NCBI RefSeq assembly: GCF_958445495.1
Contig: NZ_CAUCSQ010000016.1
Span: 33,437 to 97,436, forward strand
DNA from: an uncultured Bacteroides sp.
GTDB lineage: Bacteria > Bacteroidota > Bacteroidia > Bacteroidales > Bacteroidaceae
DNA length: 64,000 bases
Reading direction: 5' to 3'
Shown here piece by piece: positions 15,548 through 25,368 of this stretch. The position numbers were made by a program, and so were the translations under genes. The notes beneath the pieces were generated by a model. The model was not told the origin of the DNA, made no database searches, and saw nothing but the letters and a program-made list of their open reading frames with translations. How positions within the stretch are numbered: the stretch's first letter is position 1; each line of letters begins with the position of its first letter.

Positions 15548-17452
15548 TTATTTTGAAATATGCAGCATTCCGTCTTGCATCTTCAGTTTGCCTTCTTCTA
15601 GCAGATATTGGACAGCACGGCCGGCATCCTCCTTTCCGGCAGTAATTTTGTCGGCCAGCTCAGTGGGAGGGAGAGGATTTCCGGAGAGCGCTTCCATGAT
15701 TTGTCCTTTTATCTTGTCGAAAGAGCTGTCGGACAACCCGTCGTTTCCGTGACGGTTGAGGCAGACATCACATTGTCCGCAGTTGTGATCATTCTTCTCT
15801 CCGAAATAACGGAGCAGCATCCGGCTGCGGCAAACCGATTCGGTGGTGACGTATTCTTCCATCGCCTTGATACGTGCCTCGTATCTTGCTTTCCGCTCTT
15901 CATACACGGAAGCGGGGATATGCAGGTAGCGCAGTTCCATCCGTTCGCGTGTATATATAATATAAGGTGTCTTTTTACGCGGGATATAATCTACGATGCG
16001 ACGCTTAGTCAAAGTCACCAGTATGTTGTAGATTTGTTGCCGTGTCAATCCGCTACGCACGGAGAGGGTTTCTTCGCTGATGTAGGCGTAGTCGGTGAAT
16101 ACCCCAGTGTAGGAGCGGAGGATAGTTTGTATCAGCACTTCCGTATCCGTCCCCATTTCCCGGAGTTTATACAACTCGTCCCGCCGGATAGTGAAAAGAA
16201 TGCGGGAAGCGTTGTCCTGCTCTTCCGTATATTCTAGATATCCCGCCTGGGTGAGTATTTTTAACGCGCTGTCCACCGGGACAGGAAAGTATTTGAACTT
16301 TCTACAAAATTCCTCCAGATTGAACTCGCGGATGCATTGGAAGCCGTCTCCCATCGCCATCTGGTAATAATATTGCAGATGTTCGTAGACATTGAGGATA
16401 TACTCTTTGGAGGGAAAAGTATCCGCAATCCGCCGATGAAGGGCTATCCCGTCGATTTTGGTATACAGGATAATGGCATAGGCTTTCTTGCCGTCCCTTC
16501 CCGCACGCCCTGCTTCTTGGAAATAAGCTTCGGGAGAGTCAGGAAGGTCGAAATGTAATACGGCGCGTACATCGGGCTTGTCTATTCCCATACCGAAAGC
16601 GTTAGTGGCCACCATGACGCGCACCTCTCCGTTTTGCCAGCGTTTCTGCCGTAAGTCTTTTACGGCATTATCCAGCCCGGCATGATAAAAATCGGCGGTA
16701 ATGCCCTCATTCGTCAGCAGTTCTGTAATCTCTTTGGTACGCCTCCTGCTACGGACATAAATGATGGCGCTTCCCGTTATCTTCCGTAGGATGTGCAGCA
16801 GTTCCCCCGTCTTGTTCTCCGTTTCCCGGACGATGTATGCAAGGTTTTTCCGTTCGAAACTCATGCGGAAAACATTTTCTTGACGGAAGTTCAGTCGCGC
16901 TTGGATGTCTTTTACCACCTCAGGGGTTGCTGTCGCCGTCAGTGCTAGCACAGGGACTTGGGGTAACAGTCTTCTGATTTCTGCTATTTTCAGGTAAGCC
17001 GGGCGGAAATCATACCCCCATTGTGAGATACAGTGGCTTTCGTCTACCGTAATCATGGAGACCTTCATGGAACGAAGTTTGGTACGGAATATTTCTGTGT
17101 CCAGCCGTTCCGGAGAGATATAAAGGAATTTGTAGTCGCCGAAGATGCAGTTCTCCAGTGCGGTGATGATTTCCTGTCGTGTCATGCCGGAATATACGGC
17201 GATGGCTTTGATGCCGTGCTTCCGTAAGTTCTGCACCTGGTCTTTCATTAAGGCGATAAGGGGGGTGATGACAATACAAAGTCCTTCTCCGGCGAGAGCG
17301 GGTACTTGGAATGTGATGGATTTGCCTCCGCCGGTCGGCATCAGCCCCAATGTATCCTTCCCCTCGCCTATGCTGGCGATAATCTCCTCCTGCAAGTCGC
17401 GGAAGGAGTCATATCCCCAGTATTGCTTCAATATCTCCCGATACTTATTCAA
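15548..17452 (-). CDS. recQ: RecQ family ATP-dependent DNA helicase
   Basis: 634 residues, a 3'-5' helicase in recombination and fork repair. Motifs: QEEII (Q motif region), MPTGGGKSITFQVPA (Walker A), TVDESHCISQWGYDFRPAY (DExH plus the RecQ aromatic-rich loop), ALTATATP, FGMGIDKPDVR and QEAGRAGRDG. The zinc-binding RQC part has CRSRMLLRYFGE...CGQCDVC. I see no HRDC domain at the C-terminus. The start is TTG 17452, because no ATG precedes the Walker A region; it lies inside the recJ stop (8-bp overlap), so translation is coupled to recJ. Confidence 0.95.
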   Translation of the reverse strand: MNKYREILKQYWGYDSFRDLQEEIIASIGEGKDTLGLMPTGGGKSITFQVPALAGEGLCIVITPLIALMKDQVQNLRKHGIKAIAVYSGMTRQEIITALENCIFGDYKFLYISPERLDTEIFRTKLRSMKVSMITVDESHCISQWGYDFRPAYLKIAEIRRLLPQVPVLALTATATPEVVKDIQARLNFRQENVFRMSFERKNLAYIVRETENKTGELLHILRKITGSAIIYVRSRRRTKEITELLTNEGITADFYHAGLDNAVKDLRQKRWQNGEVRVMVATNAFGMGIDKPDVRAVLHFDLPDSPEAYFQEAGRAGRDGKKAYAIILYTKIDGIALHRRIADTFPSKEYILNVYEHLQYYYQMAMGDGFQCIREFNLEEFCRKFKYFPVPVDSALKILTQAGYLEYTEEQDNASRILFTIRRDELYKLREMGTDTEVLIQTILRSYTGVFTDYAYISEETLSVRSGLTRQQIYNILVTLTKRRIVDYIPRKKTPYIIYTRERMELRYLHIPASVYEERKARYEARIKAMEEYVTTESVCRSRMLLRYFGEKNDHNCGQCDVCLNRHGNDGLSDSSFDKIKGQIMEALSGNPLPPTELADKITAGKEDAGRAVQYLLEEGKLKMQDGMLHISK

Positions 17453-19163
17453 TCGGTTTTATATCCTCTATTTGAAGTTGGACTTCGCCACGCTTGTGCG
17501 TGTTCTCCTCAATGGTGTAACAAATGTCGAACGAACGTTTGGTCTTGATGTAACGCACGTGTGAGCTTTGTCCGAACGCAATGCCGTTCATCACGTTGTT
17601 TGATTTGTTATCGACCAGCTCCAGTTTGATATGCTCCTGGTCGCGGCCTACGACTTTACTCGTACCGTAGTCATATACGTGGTGTGTACAAAACACCGGC
17701 TTCGTGTTATCCGGACCGAAAGGATTGAACTTTTTCAGGTCGTTGAAGAACTTGGACGTAATGTCTCTGAAGTCGATTTCAGCATCGATGTCAATCACAG
17801 CACTGGTCTGTTCGGGCAGGATATGTTGCGATACGAATTCTTCGAACCGGCGGGTGAAAGCTTCCACATTCTCCACTTTCATGGACAGGCCGGCGGCATA
17901 CGTATGCCCGCCGAAGTTTTCCAGCAGGTCGCGGCAGTATTCGATTGCCTTGTACACGTCAAAACCGGAAACGGAACGCGCTGAGCCGGTTGCCATGTCG
18001 TCTGTCCGCGTCAGGACGACGGCGGGACGGTAATAGACTTCTGTCAGTCGGGACGCTACGATGCCGATAACCCCTTTGTGCCACTCTTCGTTGTAGAGTA
18101 CAATGGAACGCCGTTCCGCCAGTCCTTCCAGGTTGGCGACGATATGGTTCGCCTCTTCGGTCATGCTTTTGTCAAGGTCTTTGCGGGTTTCGTTGTATTG
18201 GTTGATTTGTCCCGCTTTCTCCAACGCGGCGGAGAAATCCTTTTCTGTAAGCAGATCTACCGCCTCTTTTCCGTTCTGGATACGTCCCGACGCATTGATG
18301 CGCGGCCCGATTTTGAACACGATGTCGCTCACTGTGATTTCTCGTTCGGAAAGCCCGCATACATCGATGATTGCCTTCATTCCGACGCTGGGGTTGCCGT
18401 TCAGTTGTTTCAGCCCATGAAAAGCGAGAATACGGTTTTCGCCCATGATGGGAACAATGTCCGAAGCGATGCTGACCGCTACCAAATCAAGCAGGGGAAT
18501 CAGGTGGTGGAACTCAATGCCGTTGTTGATGGCAAATGCCTGCATGAACTTGAATCCGACACCACAACCGGAAAGGTGCGTGTACGGATATGTGTTGTCC
18601 AGGCGTTTCGCGTTCAGGATAGCTACGGCGGGAGGGAGAATGTCATCTGGTACATGGTGGTCGCAGATGATGAAGTCAATACCCTTTTCTTTGGCATAGG
18701 TAATCTCTTCTACGGCTTTGATTCCGCAATCGAGTACGATAATTAATCCCACGCCTGTTTGTGCGGCGTAGTCCACTCCTTTTCTGGAAATACCATACCC
18801 TTCGTTGTAGCGGTCGGGTATGTAGTAATCAAGGTTCGAATAGAACTGTTGAATAAACTTGTAGACTAGTGCTACGGCTGTAGTCCCGTCTACGTCATAA
18901 TCTCCGTAAATCAGAATACGTTCTTTCTTTCCCATCGCCTTGTTCAGACGTTCCACTGCAATATCCATGTCGTTCATCAAGAACGGATCATGCAGGTCGG
19001 GCAATTGCGGGCGGAAAAACTTCTTGGCGTCTGCCGCCTCGGTGATTCCCCGCTGTACCAGAAGTCGTCCGAGTATTGGGCTAATTCCCAATTCTCGAGT
19101 CAATGTCCGGCTTGTCTCTGCCTGTTCGGGTGTAATGGGTCGATAATTCCATCTGTGATTCAT
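17445..19163 (-). CDS. recJ: Single-stranded-DNA-specific exonuclease RecJ
   Basis: 572 residues, a 5'-3' ssDNA exonuclease of the DHH superfamily. Metal-binding motifs are visible: YGDYDVDGTTAVAL (motif I), VLDCG (II), CDHHVPDDILP (the DHH motif) and later SGCGVGFKF. The DHHA1 region carries GPRINASGRI...GSARSVSGFDVY...GGHTYAAGLSM, and the C-terminal OB-like domain is present. The open frame extends 16 codons upstream, but ATG 19163 (MNHRWNYRPI) gives the standard N-terminus. It overlaps recQ, a functional pairing since RecQ unwinds and RecJ degrades at resected ends. Confidence 0.95.
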   Translation of the reverse strand: MNHRWNYRPITPEQAETSRTLTRELGISPILGRLLVQRGITEAADAKKFFRPQLPDLHDPFLMNDMDIAVERLNKAMGKKERILIYGDYDVDGTTAVALVYKFIQQFYSNLDYYIPDRYNEGYGISRKGVDYAAQTGVGLIIVLDCGIKAVEEITYAKEKGIDFIICDHHVPDDILPPAVAILNAKRLDNTYPYTHLSGCGVGFKFMQAFAINNGIEFHHLIPLLDLVAVSIASDIVPIMGENRILAFHGLKQLNGNPSVGMKAIIDVCGLSEREITVSDIVFKIGPRINASGRIQNGKEAVDLLTEKDFSAALEKAGQINQYNETRKDLDKSMTEEANHIVANLEGLAERRSIVLYNEEWHKGVIGIVASRLTEVYYRPAVVLTRTDDMATGSARSVSGFDVYKAIEYCRDLLENFGGHTYAAGLSMKVENVEAFTRRFEEFVSQHILPEQTSAVIDIDAEIDFRDITSKFFNDLKKFNPFGPDNTKPVFCTHHVYDYGTSKVVGRDQEHIKLELVDNKSNNVMNGIAFGQSSHVRYIKTKRSFDICYTIEENTHKRGEVQLQIEDIKPIE

Positions 19164-19645
19164 TTTATATATTGTTTTTTCTTTTTCTTTTCTCAAAGGT
19201 TGGAAAGGCACTTCTTCCCAACAAGGGGTAAAAGTACGAAAAAAAGCGGAAGTGGAGGACAGATATGGCGAAAATATTTAGGAGATATGGATTTGGTACG
19301 GCTGTACGCAGTGGCAATTTGTGCCCGGTAAGTATCTCCTGCGCGGAATTATTGATTTTCTTTTTCTTTCCGCTTGTTTGTGGCGGATGTAAGGAAGAAA
19401 CTTCTTTCTTACCCAGAAAAACGGGGAAGGAACAGGTAGAACATTTTTTTATTCATGGATAACTTCCCTGACACAGAAGGAAATTGCCAATAGGTAGAAA
19501 ACGAAAGTATGAACGAAGAAGGGTGAAAAATAACGGAGTACGGTTGAAAATACATTCATATTCTTTGGGGTGATGTCGTGTCGGGATAGAGAAAAGCGGC
19601 TTTATCTGCCAGAAGGGATGGGTAAAATGTAAATCCTCCTTTCGA
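19164..19645. other. Intergenic region between recJ and the thioesterase gene
   Basis: About 480 bp. A near-match to a -7 box for recJ (TACTTTTA on the minus strand, 19236-19229) lies 66 bp before its start. A 65-codon plus-strand frame (19265-19462) contains a short hydrophobic stretch and CGGC, but has no start context or recognisable similarity; I treat it as noncoding. Nothing else supported. Confidence 0.5.
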
Positions 19646-20077
19646 TTACTTTTTTTGCAGGTTCCTTCCTTCGAACTTACAGATTGCTTCTATCCATTCT
19701 TTTGTCAATGGGATGGATTCGTGCTTTTCAAGGTCGAAGGTTACCATGACCGATTTGCAGATACATTTGATTTCGTCCGTTTGCGTGTCGATTACCCGTT
19801 GAATCAGATGGAAGCTTTTGGTTCCGATTTTAGAAACGGCAGTTTGTACGGCGATATGGTCCGATGCGAAGATTTGCTTTACGAAATCGGCTTCAATATG
19901 CACTACGACAATTCCTGTCTTTTCCCAGTCCACTCCGGGACATACGGAAGCGAAATATTCGGTTTTCCCCAAATCGTAAAAAGAGAAATATACGGTATTG
20001 TTGACGTGACCGAATTTGTCTACATCATTAAAGCGCAATTGGATAGGTAATGTGTGATGAAATACGATTTCTTCCAT
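19646..20077 (-). CDS. Hotdog-fold acyl-CoA thioesterase (YbgC/4HBT type)
   Basis: 143 residues, cytosolic. The N-terminal LRFNDVDKFGHVNNTVYFSFYDLGKTEYF has the DxDxxGHxNNxxY pattern of the 4-hydroxybenzoyl-CoA thioesterase family, including the catalytic Asp. The middle (VVHIEADFVKQIFASDHIAVQTAVSKIGTKSFHL) is the central helix and sheet. These enzymes hydrolyse short acyl-CoA thioesters; the physiological substrate is unknown here. It is a single-gene unit with its own promoter on the minus strand. Confidence 0.88.
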   Translation of the reverse strand: MEEIVFHHTLPIQLRFNDVDKFGHVNNTVYFSFYDLGKTEYFASVCPGVDWEKTGIVVVHIEADFVKQIFASDHIAVQTAVSKIGTKSFHLIQRVIDTQTDEIKCICKSVMVTFDLEKHESIPLTKEWIEAICKFEGRNLQKK

Positions 20078-20145
20078 TGTTTTCTCTTAAACGTTTTAAA
20101 TTCGATACCAAAACAGCACTTTTGCTTTCTTGTTTGAAATCGGAG

Positions 20146-20153
20146 CAAAGATA
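20146..20153 (-). promoter_or_regulatory. -7 promoter box upstream of the thioesterase gene
   Basis: The minus strand reads TATCTTTG, matching TAnnTTTG, 69 bp upstream of the start codon. No good -33 box is visible. Confidence 0.5.
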
Positions 20154-20250
20154 GATATTTTCCGGTCACTCTGTTTTCGGGGATAAGAAAGAAAATAGTT
20201 AATAAAAGTTTAATAGGCGACGGTAGGGATGATAGGTGCTCGCATCTGGT

Positions 20251-20317
20251 ATTGTGGAATTCCGTCTGTTGACCTGTGGAATTTTTACACAGTTCCACAA
20301 TTTTCCCTCCTGGAGGG
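20251..20317 (+). promoter_or_regulatory. Dyad-rich region upstream of the first SusC gene
   Basis: ATTGTGGAA (20251-20259) and TTCCACAAT (20293-20301) are perfect inverted arms around a 33-nt spacer that contains a further TGTGGAA. Immediately downstream, CCCTCC-T-GGAGGG (20305-20317) is a perfect 13-bp dyad. They sit 120-190 bp before susC in a gap of about 360 bp with no local regulator gene, so they may be operators or a structured leader for this uptake operon. Confidence 0.45.
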
Positions 20318-20436
20318 CACCGGCATTCCTTTTTTATTTATTGGATGATTAATAAGTTGATAATCAAATTATTGAATGATAATTTTTATTATATCTTGTT
20401 GATTTTTGGCACAAAGATTGTTAAAAGAAAAAAGTA

Positions 20437-23400
20437 ATGAACTCTCATAATCAGTCAAAACTTAAATCAGTCATGGAAGTAATAAAGAAAAGCAAATGGT
20501 TGTTATGCATTCTTTTTATGTCGCTTTTGCCGTCCGTTGTATCCGCGCAAATGCCTTCTGCTGCTGAAGAGCGGCCGGCAGAACCGGAAGAGGTGTTGGA
20601 AGGCGGTGAAAAGACCATAAAGGGAGTCATTAATGACGAACAGGGAGAAACCATTATCGGGGCTTCTATTTTAGTGAAAGGCGAAGAGACGGGAACCACC
20701 AGTGACATAAACGGAAGATTCACGTTGAAGGCTCGTGTGGGGGCGACACTTGTTATTTCCTACATGGGCTATAATACGCAGGAGATAAAAGTGAGGAGGA
20801 GGTCCAATCTTCAGATTGTGCTGAAGGAAGATAACCAGTTGCTCGACGAGGTAGTAGTGGTGGGATACGGAACAGTCAAGAAAAGCGATTTGACGGGTTC
20901 CGTTTCTGGCGTATCGACCCGGCAATTCAAGAACCAACCTGTGAAGCGGGTTGAAAATATCCTTCAAGGCCGTACACCCGGCGTGGAAGTCACTGCGATA
21001 AGCGGTGTGCCCGGAGCCAGCATGAAGGTGCGCGTGCGCGGTACGACCTCTATCAACAAGAGCAGCGATCCTTTATATGTGATAGACGGGATTATCTCTT
21101 CCAGCGGTCTGGACGGTATCAATCCGTCGGATATCCAGTCTATGGAAGTTTTGAAAGATGCTTCTTCCACCGCCATTTACGGTTCGCGCGGTTCGAACGG
21201 GGTTATCTTAATCACCACTAAAGGTGGTAGCGAAGGGAAAGCTAGTGTCACGTTCGACGCATCTGTCGGCCTTTCTACTGTCAGGAAACAGTATGACTTG
21301 CTGAACGCATACGAATATGCGACGGCACTGAACGACATCCGGGGCTCGTCTACCATATCGAGCGAAGATTTGGCGGCTTATCAAAACGGGACAAAAGGGA
21401 TAAATTGGACAGACCTTATCACCCATACGGGAGTAACGCAGGATTACAGGTTGAGTATTTCGGGAGGAAACGCCAAGGTGAAATACCTCGTTTCGGGAAA
21501 TGTGTTGGACCAAGAAGCGGTTACTATCATGACGGACTATAAACGTTATGGAGTCAGGACGAACATTGATGCAGATGTGAAGCCGTGGCTGACTATATCG
21601 GCCAAGATGAACGCTACCAGCATACACAAACATAATGACGGTGCGAACTGGTTGCATGTCACTAATTTCTCACCCACTATGGAGATGAAGGACCCGGAAA
21701 CCGGCGTGTACAACAAAGACCCGTACAACATAGCCAATGGTTCGAACCCCTATGGCGAGCTGATGGTAAACTACAGCGATAGTTACAGTTACAACTTGAA
21801 TGCGAATCTGACGTTCCTGTTTAAAATCATGAAGGGGCTGACGCTTTCGGTGCAGGGAGGTTATGATTACGACCACAGTCCTTCTTATTCGTTCAAGTCG
21901 AAGTTGGAGTCTCCGGGAGCAATCAACAGTATGAGCAATACCAGTAGCTTGCACAACTACTGGCAGAATACAAACAATCTGACATGGCAGAGGCAGTTCG
22001 GCGACCATAGTGTAACAGCGATGGCGGTATGGGAGATAAGCCGTTCATGGGATACGAGCCTGCAGGGAAACGGCTCCAATTTGAATAATGAGAGCGTGGG
22101 GTATTGGAATATTGCTAACGCTTCCATACGGAACGCCAGTAATTCATATACGGAAGCATCTCTGGCTTCCGGAATCGTACGTGCCAACTATGATTACAAG
22201 AAACGCTATTTCATCACGGCAGCATTGAGAGCCGACGGTTCTTCTAAATTCCAGGGAAACAATAAATGGGGATATTTCCCGTCGGCTGCGGTGGCTTGGG
22301 ATATTGCGAAGGAAGGTTTTATGAGTGATCAACATGTACTTGAACAATTAAAACTCAGAGGTAGTTTCGGTGTGACCGGAAATCAGGATATTTCTTCCTA
22401 TAGTACGCTAGGTATGCTGTCGGGCGTGTCTTATGGTTGGGGAACTTCCAATGCCTATACCGGATATTGGGGAAACCAGTTTCCTACGCCCGACATCACT
22501 TGGGAAAAGACTTACCAGTATGACGTGGGGATGGATTTGAGCTTGGGAGGGTTCAATATCACCGTTGACTGGTTTAAGAAGATGACTAAGGATTTGCTTT
22601 TCCAGAAGCAAGTGCCTAAGTATAACGGAGGCGGCACTTATTGGGTCAATCAGGGCGAGTTGAGCAATACGGGAGTCGAATTCTCAGTCAATACGTTCCC
22701 CGTGAAAGGGGCGGTGACTTGGGAGACGAACTTCAATGCGGCTTACGTGAAGAATGAGGTGACAGATCTTGCCGGTAATGATTTTGTACTTACTGCCAAT
22801 TACAGTGATTTAGGAGGTGCGATGCAGATTATGAAACCCGGCTATCCGATGGGTTCTTTCTATGTGTATCAGTGGAAGGGCTTTGATGACAAGGGAGCCA
22901 ACCTTTATCAGAAGGCAGACGGCAGTCTGACAACCGACCCGACTTCCGAGGATTTGGTAGTGAAGGGGCAGGCCAGCCCGAAATGGACATTGGGATGGAA
23001 TAATACCATCACTTGGCGAAACTGGACACTGAATATTTTCTTCAACGCTGCCACCGGATACAACCGATTGAACATAAGCCGTTTCATGGCTGCTTCAATG
23101 ACAGGTAATTCTCGGTTTATCACTTTGAGGGATGCATATTTTAAAGGTTGGGATTATGTGGGCAATAAGGCGGATGCTGCCTATCCGAGCCTTACCAATA
23201 CGGATAGCAAGAACTACGCGAATTCGGATTTCTGGCTGGAGGATGCTTCTTTTGTCAAATTGAAGAATGTTAGTATCTCGTATCATATCCCTAGGCGGGT
23301 ATTGAAGTTTGCGAGCGTACAGTTGTCCGTGAGTGCGCAGGACCTCTTTACAATCACCCGCTATAAGGGAATGGACCCGGAAGTCTACACGAGTTATGAC

Positions 23401-23466
23401 GGGTTGGATTATGGAGCTTATCCGATACCGCGTACCATTACATTCGGAGCTAAAATAAGATTCTAA
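20437..23466 (+). CDS. SusC/RagA family TonB-linked outer-membrane protein
   Basis: 1009 residues. It forms a TonB-powered outer-membrane channel with its SusD lid for nutrient import. A signal sequence (hydrophobic about 20-37, ending VVSAQ) follows a 19-residue N-terminal extension. A CarboxypepD_reg-like domain comes next (IKGVINDEQGETIIGASILVKGE to YMGYNTQEIKV), then a TonB-box-like DEVVVVGYGT and the plug (VKVRVRGTTSINKSSDPLYVIDGI-type SusC signature, YGSRGSNGVILITTKG). The rest is a beta-barrel ending in GAKIRF. The susD gene follows 22 bp later. No enzyme, sensor or sigma/anti-sigma gene is adjacent, so the ligand is unknown. Confidence 0.97.
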   Translation: MNSHNQSKLKSVMEVIKKSKWLLCILFMSLLPSVVSAQMPSAAEERPAEPEEVLEGGEKTIKGVINDEQGETIIGASILVKGEETGTTSDINGRFTLKARVGATLVISYMGYNTQEIKVRRRSNLQIVLKEDNQLLDEVVVVGYGTVKKSDLTGSVSGVSTRQFKNQPVKRVENILQGRTPGVEVTAISGVPGASMKVRVRGTTSINKSSDPLYVIDGIISSSGLDGINPSDIQSMEVLKDASSTAIYGSRGSNGVILITTKGGSEGKASVTFDASVGLSTVRKQYDLLNAYEYATALNDIRGSSTISSEDLAAYQNGTKGINWTDLITHTGVTQDYRLSISGGNAKVKYLVSGNVLDQEAVTIMTDYKRYGVRTNIDADVKPWLTISAKMNATSIHKHNDGANWLHVTNFSPTMEMKDPETGVYNKDPYNIANGSNPYGELMVNYSDSYSYNLNANLTFLFKIMKGLTLSVQGGYDYDHSPSYSFKSKLESPGAINSMSNTSSLHNYWQNTNNLTWQRQFGDHSVTAMAVWEISRSWDTSLQGNGSNLNNESVGYWNIANASIRNASNSYTEASLASGIVRANYDYKKRYFITAALRADGSSKFQGNNKWGYFPSAAVAWDIAKEGFMSDQHVLEQLKLRGSFGVTGNQDISSYSTLGMLSGVSYGWGTSNAYTGYWGNQFPTPDITWEKTYQYDVGMDLSLGGFNITVDWFKKMTKDLLFQKQVPKYNGGGTYWVNQGELSNTGVEFSVNTFPVKGAVTWETNFNAAYVKNEVTDLAGNDFVLTANYSDLGGAMQIMKPGYPMGSFYVYQWKGFDDKGANLYQKADGSLTTDPTSEDLVVKGQASPKWTLGWNNTITWRNWTLNIFFNAATGYNRLNISRFMAASMTGNSRFITLRDAYFKGWDYVGNKADAAYPSLTNTDSKNYANSDFWLEDASFVKLKNVSISYHIPRRVLKFASVQLSVSAQDLFTITRYKGMDPEVYTSYDGLDYGAYPIPRTITFGAKIRF

Positions 23467-23488
23467 CCATTGATTATATAGACTAATT

Positions 23489-25105
23489 ATGAAAACGATT
23501 TATAATAGATATATGATAAAGATTGGGGTATTCCTTTGTGTTGCCTTGTGTTCGGTTTCTTGCAGCGATTTTCTTGAGGAGGACCCGAAAGGACAGTTGA
23601 CGTCGGAGGGTTTTTTCAGCAATAAAGAAGATTTGGACGCTTCGTTGACTGCATTATATTCCGTAATAGCGACTTCGCAAGCGAGCAATAACCTTTGCGG
23701 TACGAATTTTCTGGCAGGCGATGATATTTCTACGCATCCTTCCAGTAACAAGCAGCCGCTCAGGGAACATGACCAGTTTGACGTAAAAGATAATAATTCC
23801 TGGCTGTCCAGTATGTGGGAACAACGTTTCAAGGTTATCAAGGCGGCCAACTTTATTATCAACAATGCGGGACGTACTCCCGATGTCTCGGAAGACGAGA
23901 TTAAGGTTGCCGTCGGGCAGGCGCATTACTGGCGGGCGTATTCTTATTTCTATCTGGTGACGACGTGGGGACCTGTACCTGTCATGCTGGAAGAGGAAAT
24001 CAATTACAATGCTCCGCTGAAATCGGAAGAGGAGGTTTATGAGTTGATTCTGTCCGACTTGAAGATTGCCGAGAGTGATTGTCCTGTGATGTATGACAAG
24101 GAGCCTTATGCGAGGAACGGGATTAATATAGCCGTAAGCAAGGGAGCCGTGAAGGCGACTATGGCGTATGTCTATATGTGCATGGCGGGATGGCCGCTCA
24201 ACAAAGGGCAGGAATATTATAAGTTGGCTGCTTCCAAAGCCAGGGAAGTGATTGACGGGGTAGAGAACGGGACTTATTATTACGACCTACTGGAAGAGTA
24301 CAGCCAAGTATATTCATGGGAATACAACAATAGTAATAAAGAGTTGTTGTTGGGTATTTATTATAACAGGGACCAGACCAATCAGTCCGCTCCCTTGACC
24401 GATTTCCTCCAAGACATGAAACAAGGAGGATGGGGAGATACAAACGGAGAGATTAATTTCTGGCTGAAATTTCCGGAGGGGCCTCGCAAGGATGCTACTT
24501 ATTTCCCGAAAATCATGCTTAACGATGGGGAACTTCATGACTGGTGGGAAGACACTGACCCGCCTTCCCGCGAGGTGGTTGCACCTGTTTTCATGAAGAC
24601 TGTTGAAGGGGCTGTTCGTGGAACGGAATTTGACTATACCGACCCTGCTATGGTGAATGCAGCAGGTGAAAAAACTTTTCAGTTGATACGACTCTCGCAG
24701 GTATATTGCTGGTATGCCGAAGCGGTAGGGCGTTCCGGAGAGGTTAATGCAAAAGCTGTGGAAGTATTGAATAAGGTACGTAACAGGGCGGACGGTGAAG
24801 AGAGTAACAGATACAGCATATCAATGACTCCGGAGAAATTAGCAGAAGCCGGGTACAATGAACACGGCTGGGAAATAGCCGGATATTATTGGGGAGGTAT
24901 TGCAAGCAGGGCAAGGGATATGTTCAGGATGTACCGCTATAAGGAGCATTTTGAATTCCGTAAGGAGAATCCGGAACTTACGGTGGCACCCGGAGTGAAA
25001 AGAAAAGAAATCGTACCGGTGACGGGTACATGGGACGACAGCAAAATGTATGTTCCTTATCCTTATGAGGATGTAATTCTAAATCCAAACCTAAAACGTA
25101 ACTGA
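23489..25105 (+). CDS. SusD/RagB family nutrient-binding outer-membrane lipoprotein
   Basis: 538 residues. The signal peptide ends in a lipobox (SVSC, Cys at about 25), followed by SDFLEEDPKGQLTSEGFF, the classic SusD start. TPR-like helices (AVGQAHYWRAYSYFYLVTTWGPVPVM) and a C-terminal region with the RNRADG and YYWGG segments match the family. It would sit on the cell surface and close over the SusC barrel encoded immediately upstream. The operon ends here at a terminator hairpin, so this pair lacks the dedicated hydrolases of a full polysaccharide locus. Confidence 0.95.
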   Translation: MKTIYNRYMIKIGVFLCVALCSVSCSDFLEEDPKGQLTSEGFFSNKEDLDASLTALYSVIATSQASNNLCGTNFLAGDDISTHPSSNKQPLREHDQFDVKDNNSWLSSMWEQRFKVIKAANFIINNAGRTPDVSEDEIKVAVGQAHYWRAYSYFYLVTTWGPVPVMLEEEINYNAPLKSEEEVYELILSDLKIAESDCPVMYDKEPYARNGINIAVSKGAVKATMAYVYMCMAGWPLNKGQEYYKLAASKAREVIDGVENGTYYYDLLEEYSQVYSWEYNNSNKELLLGIYYNRDQTNQSAPLTDFLQDMKQGGWGDTNGEINFWLKFPEGPRKDATYFPKIMLNDGELHDWWEDTDPPSREVVAPVFMKTVEGAVRGTEFDYTDPAMVNAAGEKTFQLIRLSQVYCWYAEAVGRSGEVNAKAVEVLNKVRNRADGEESNRYSISMTPEKLAEAGYNEHGWEIAGYYWGGIASRARDMFRMYRYKEHFEFRKENPELTVAPGVKRKEIVPVTGTWDDSKMYVPYPYEDVILNPNLKRN

Positions 25106-25147
25106 CCTTATAAAAATACGATTCTTAAGATTATCTGTTTGTCATGT

Positions 25148-25195
25148 AAGACGGCGTGGACCTTTGCATCGGTCTGCGCCGTTTATCTTTTCAAG
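25148..25195 (+). terminator. Terminator after the first SusCD pair
   Basis: ACGGCGTGGACC (25151-25162) pairs with GGTCTGCGCCGT (25171-25182) with two mismatches around an 8-nt loop, followed by TTTATCTTTTC. It lies about 45 bp after the susD stop. Confidence 0.7.
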
Positions 25196-25329
25196 ACGTG
25201 TTTCTTCGAGGAAAACATCTCCTGTTCGCTCTCTGTCTGGCAGGTAGTTCCACCCGTTCTATGGGTAGTTGATTTAGAAAGGGCGCTTAAAAACGTCTGG
25301 ATAGATTTTACGGAATGGAATAAAAGTGT

Positions 25330-25337
25330 TATTTTTG
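25330..25337 (+). promoter_or_regulatory. -7 promoter box upstream of the Sua5 gene
   Basis: TATTTTTG matches TAnnTTTG; a T-rich -33 region (TTTT) lies 20 bp before. Its position implies a start codon downstream of about 25345, favouring ATG 25369. Confidence 0.5.
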
Positions 25338-25368
25338 CCTCTTGTTCTTAACGGAAATTAATCAAGAA

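Noticed and set aside
19265..19462. 65-codon plus-strand ORF with a hydrophobic stretch and CGGC
   Set aside because: No promoter or start context and no family recognised; the lipobox-like CGGC is too far from the N-terminus.
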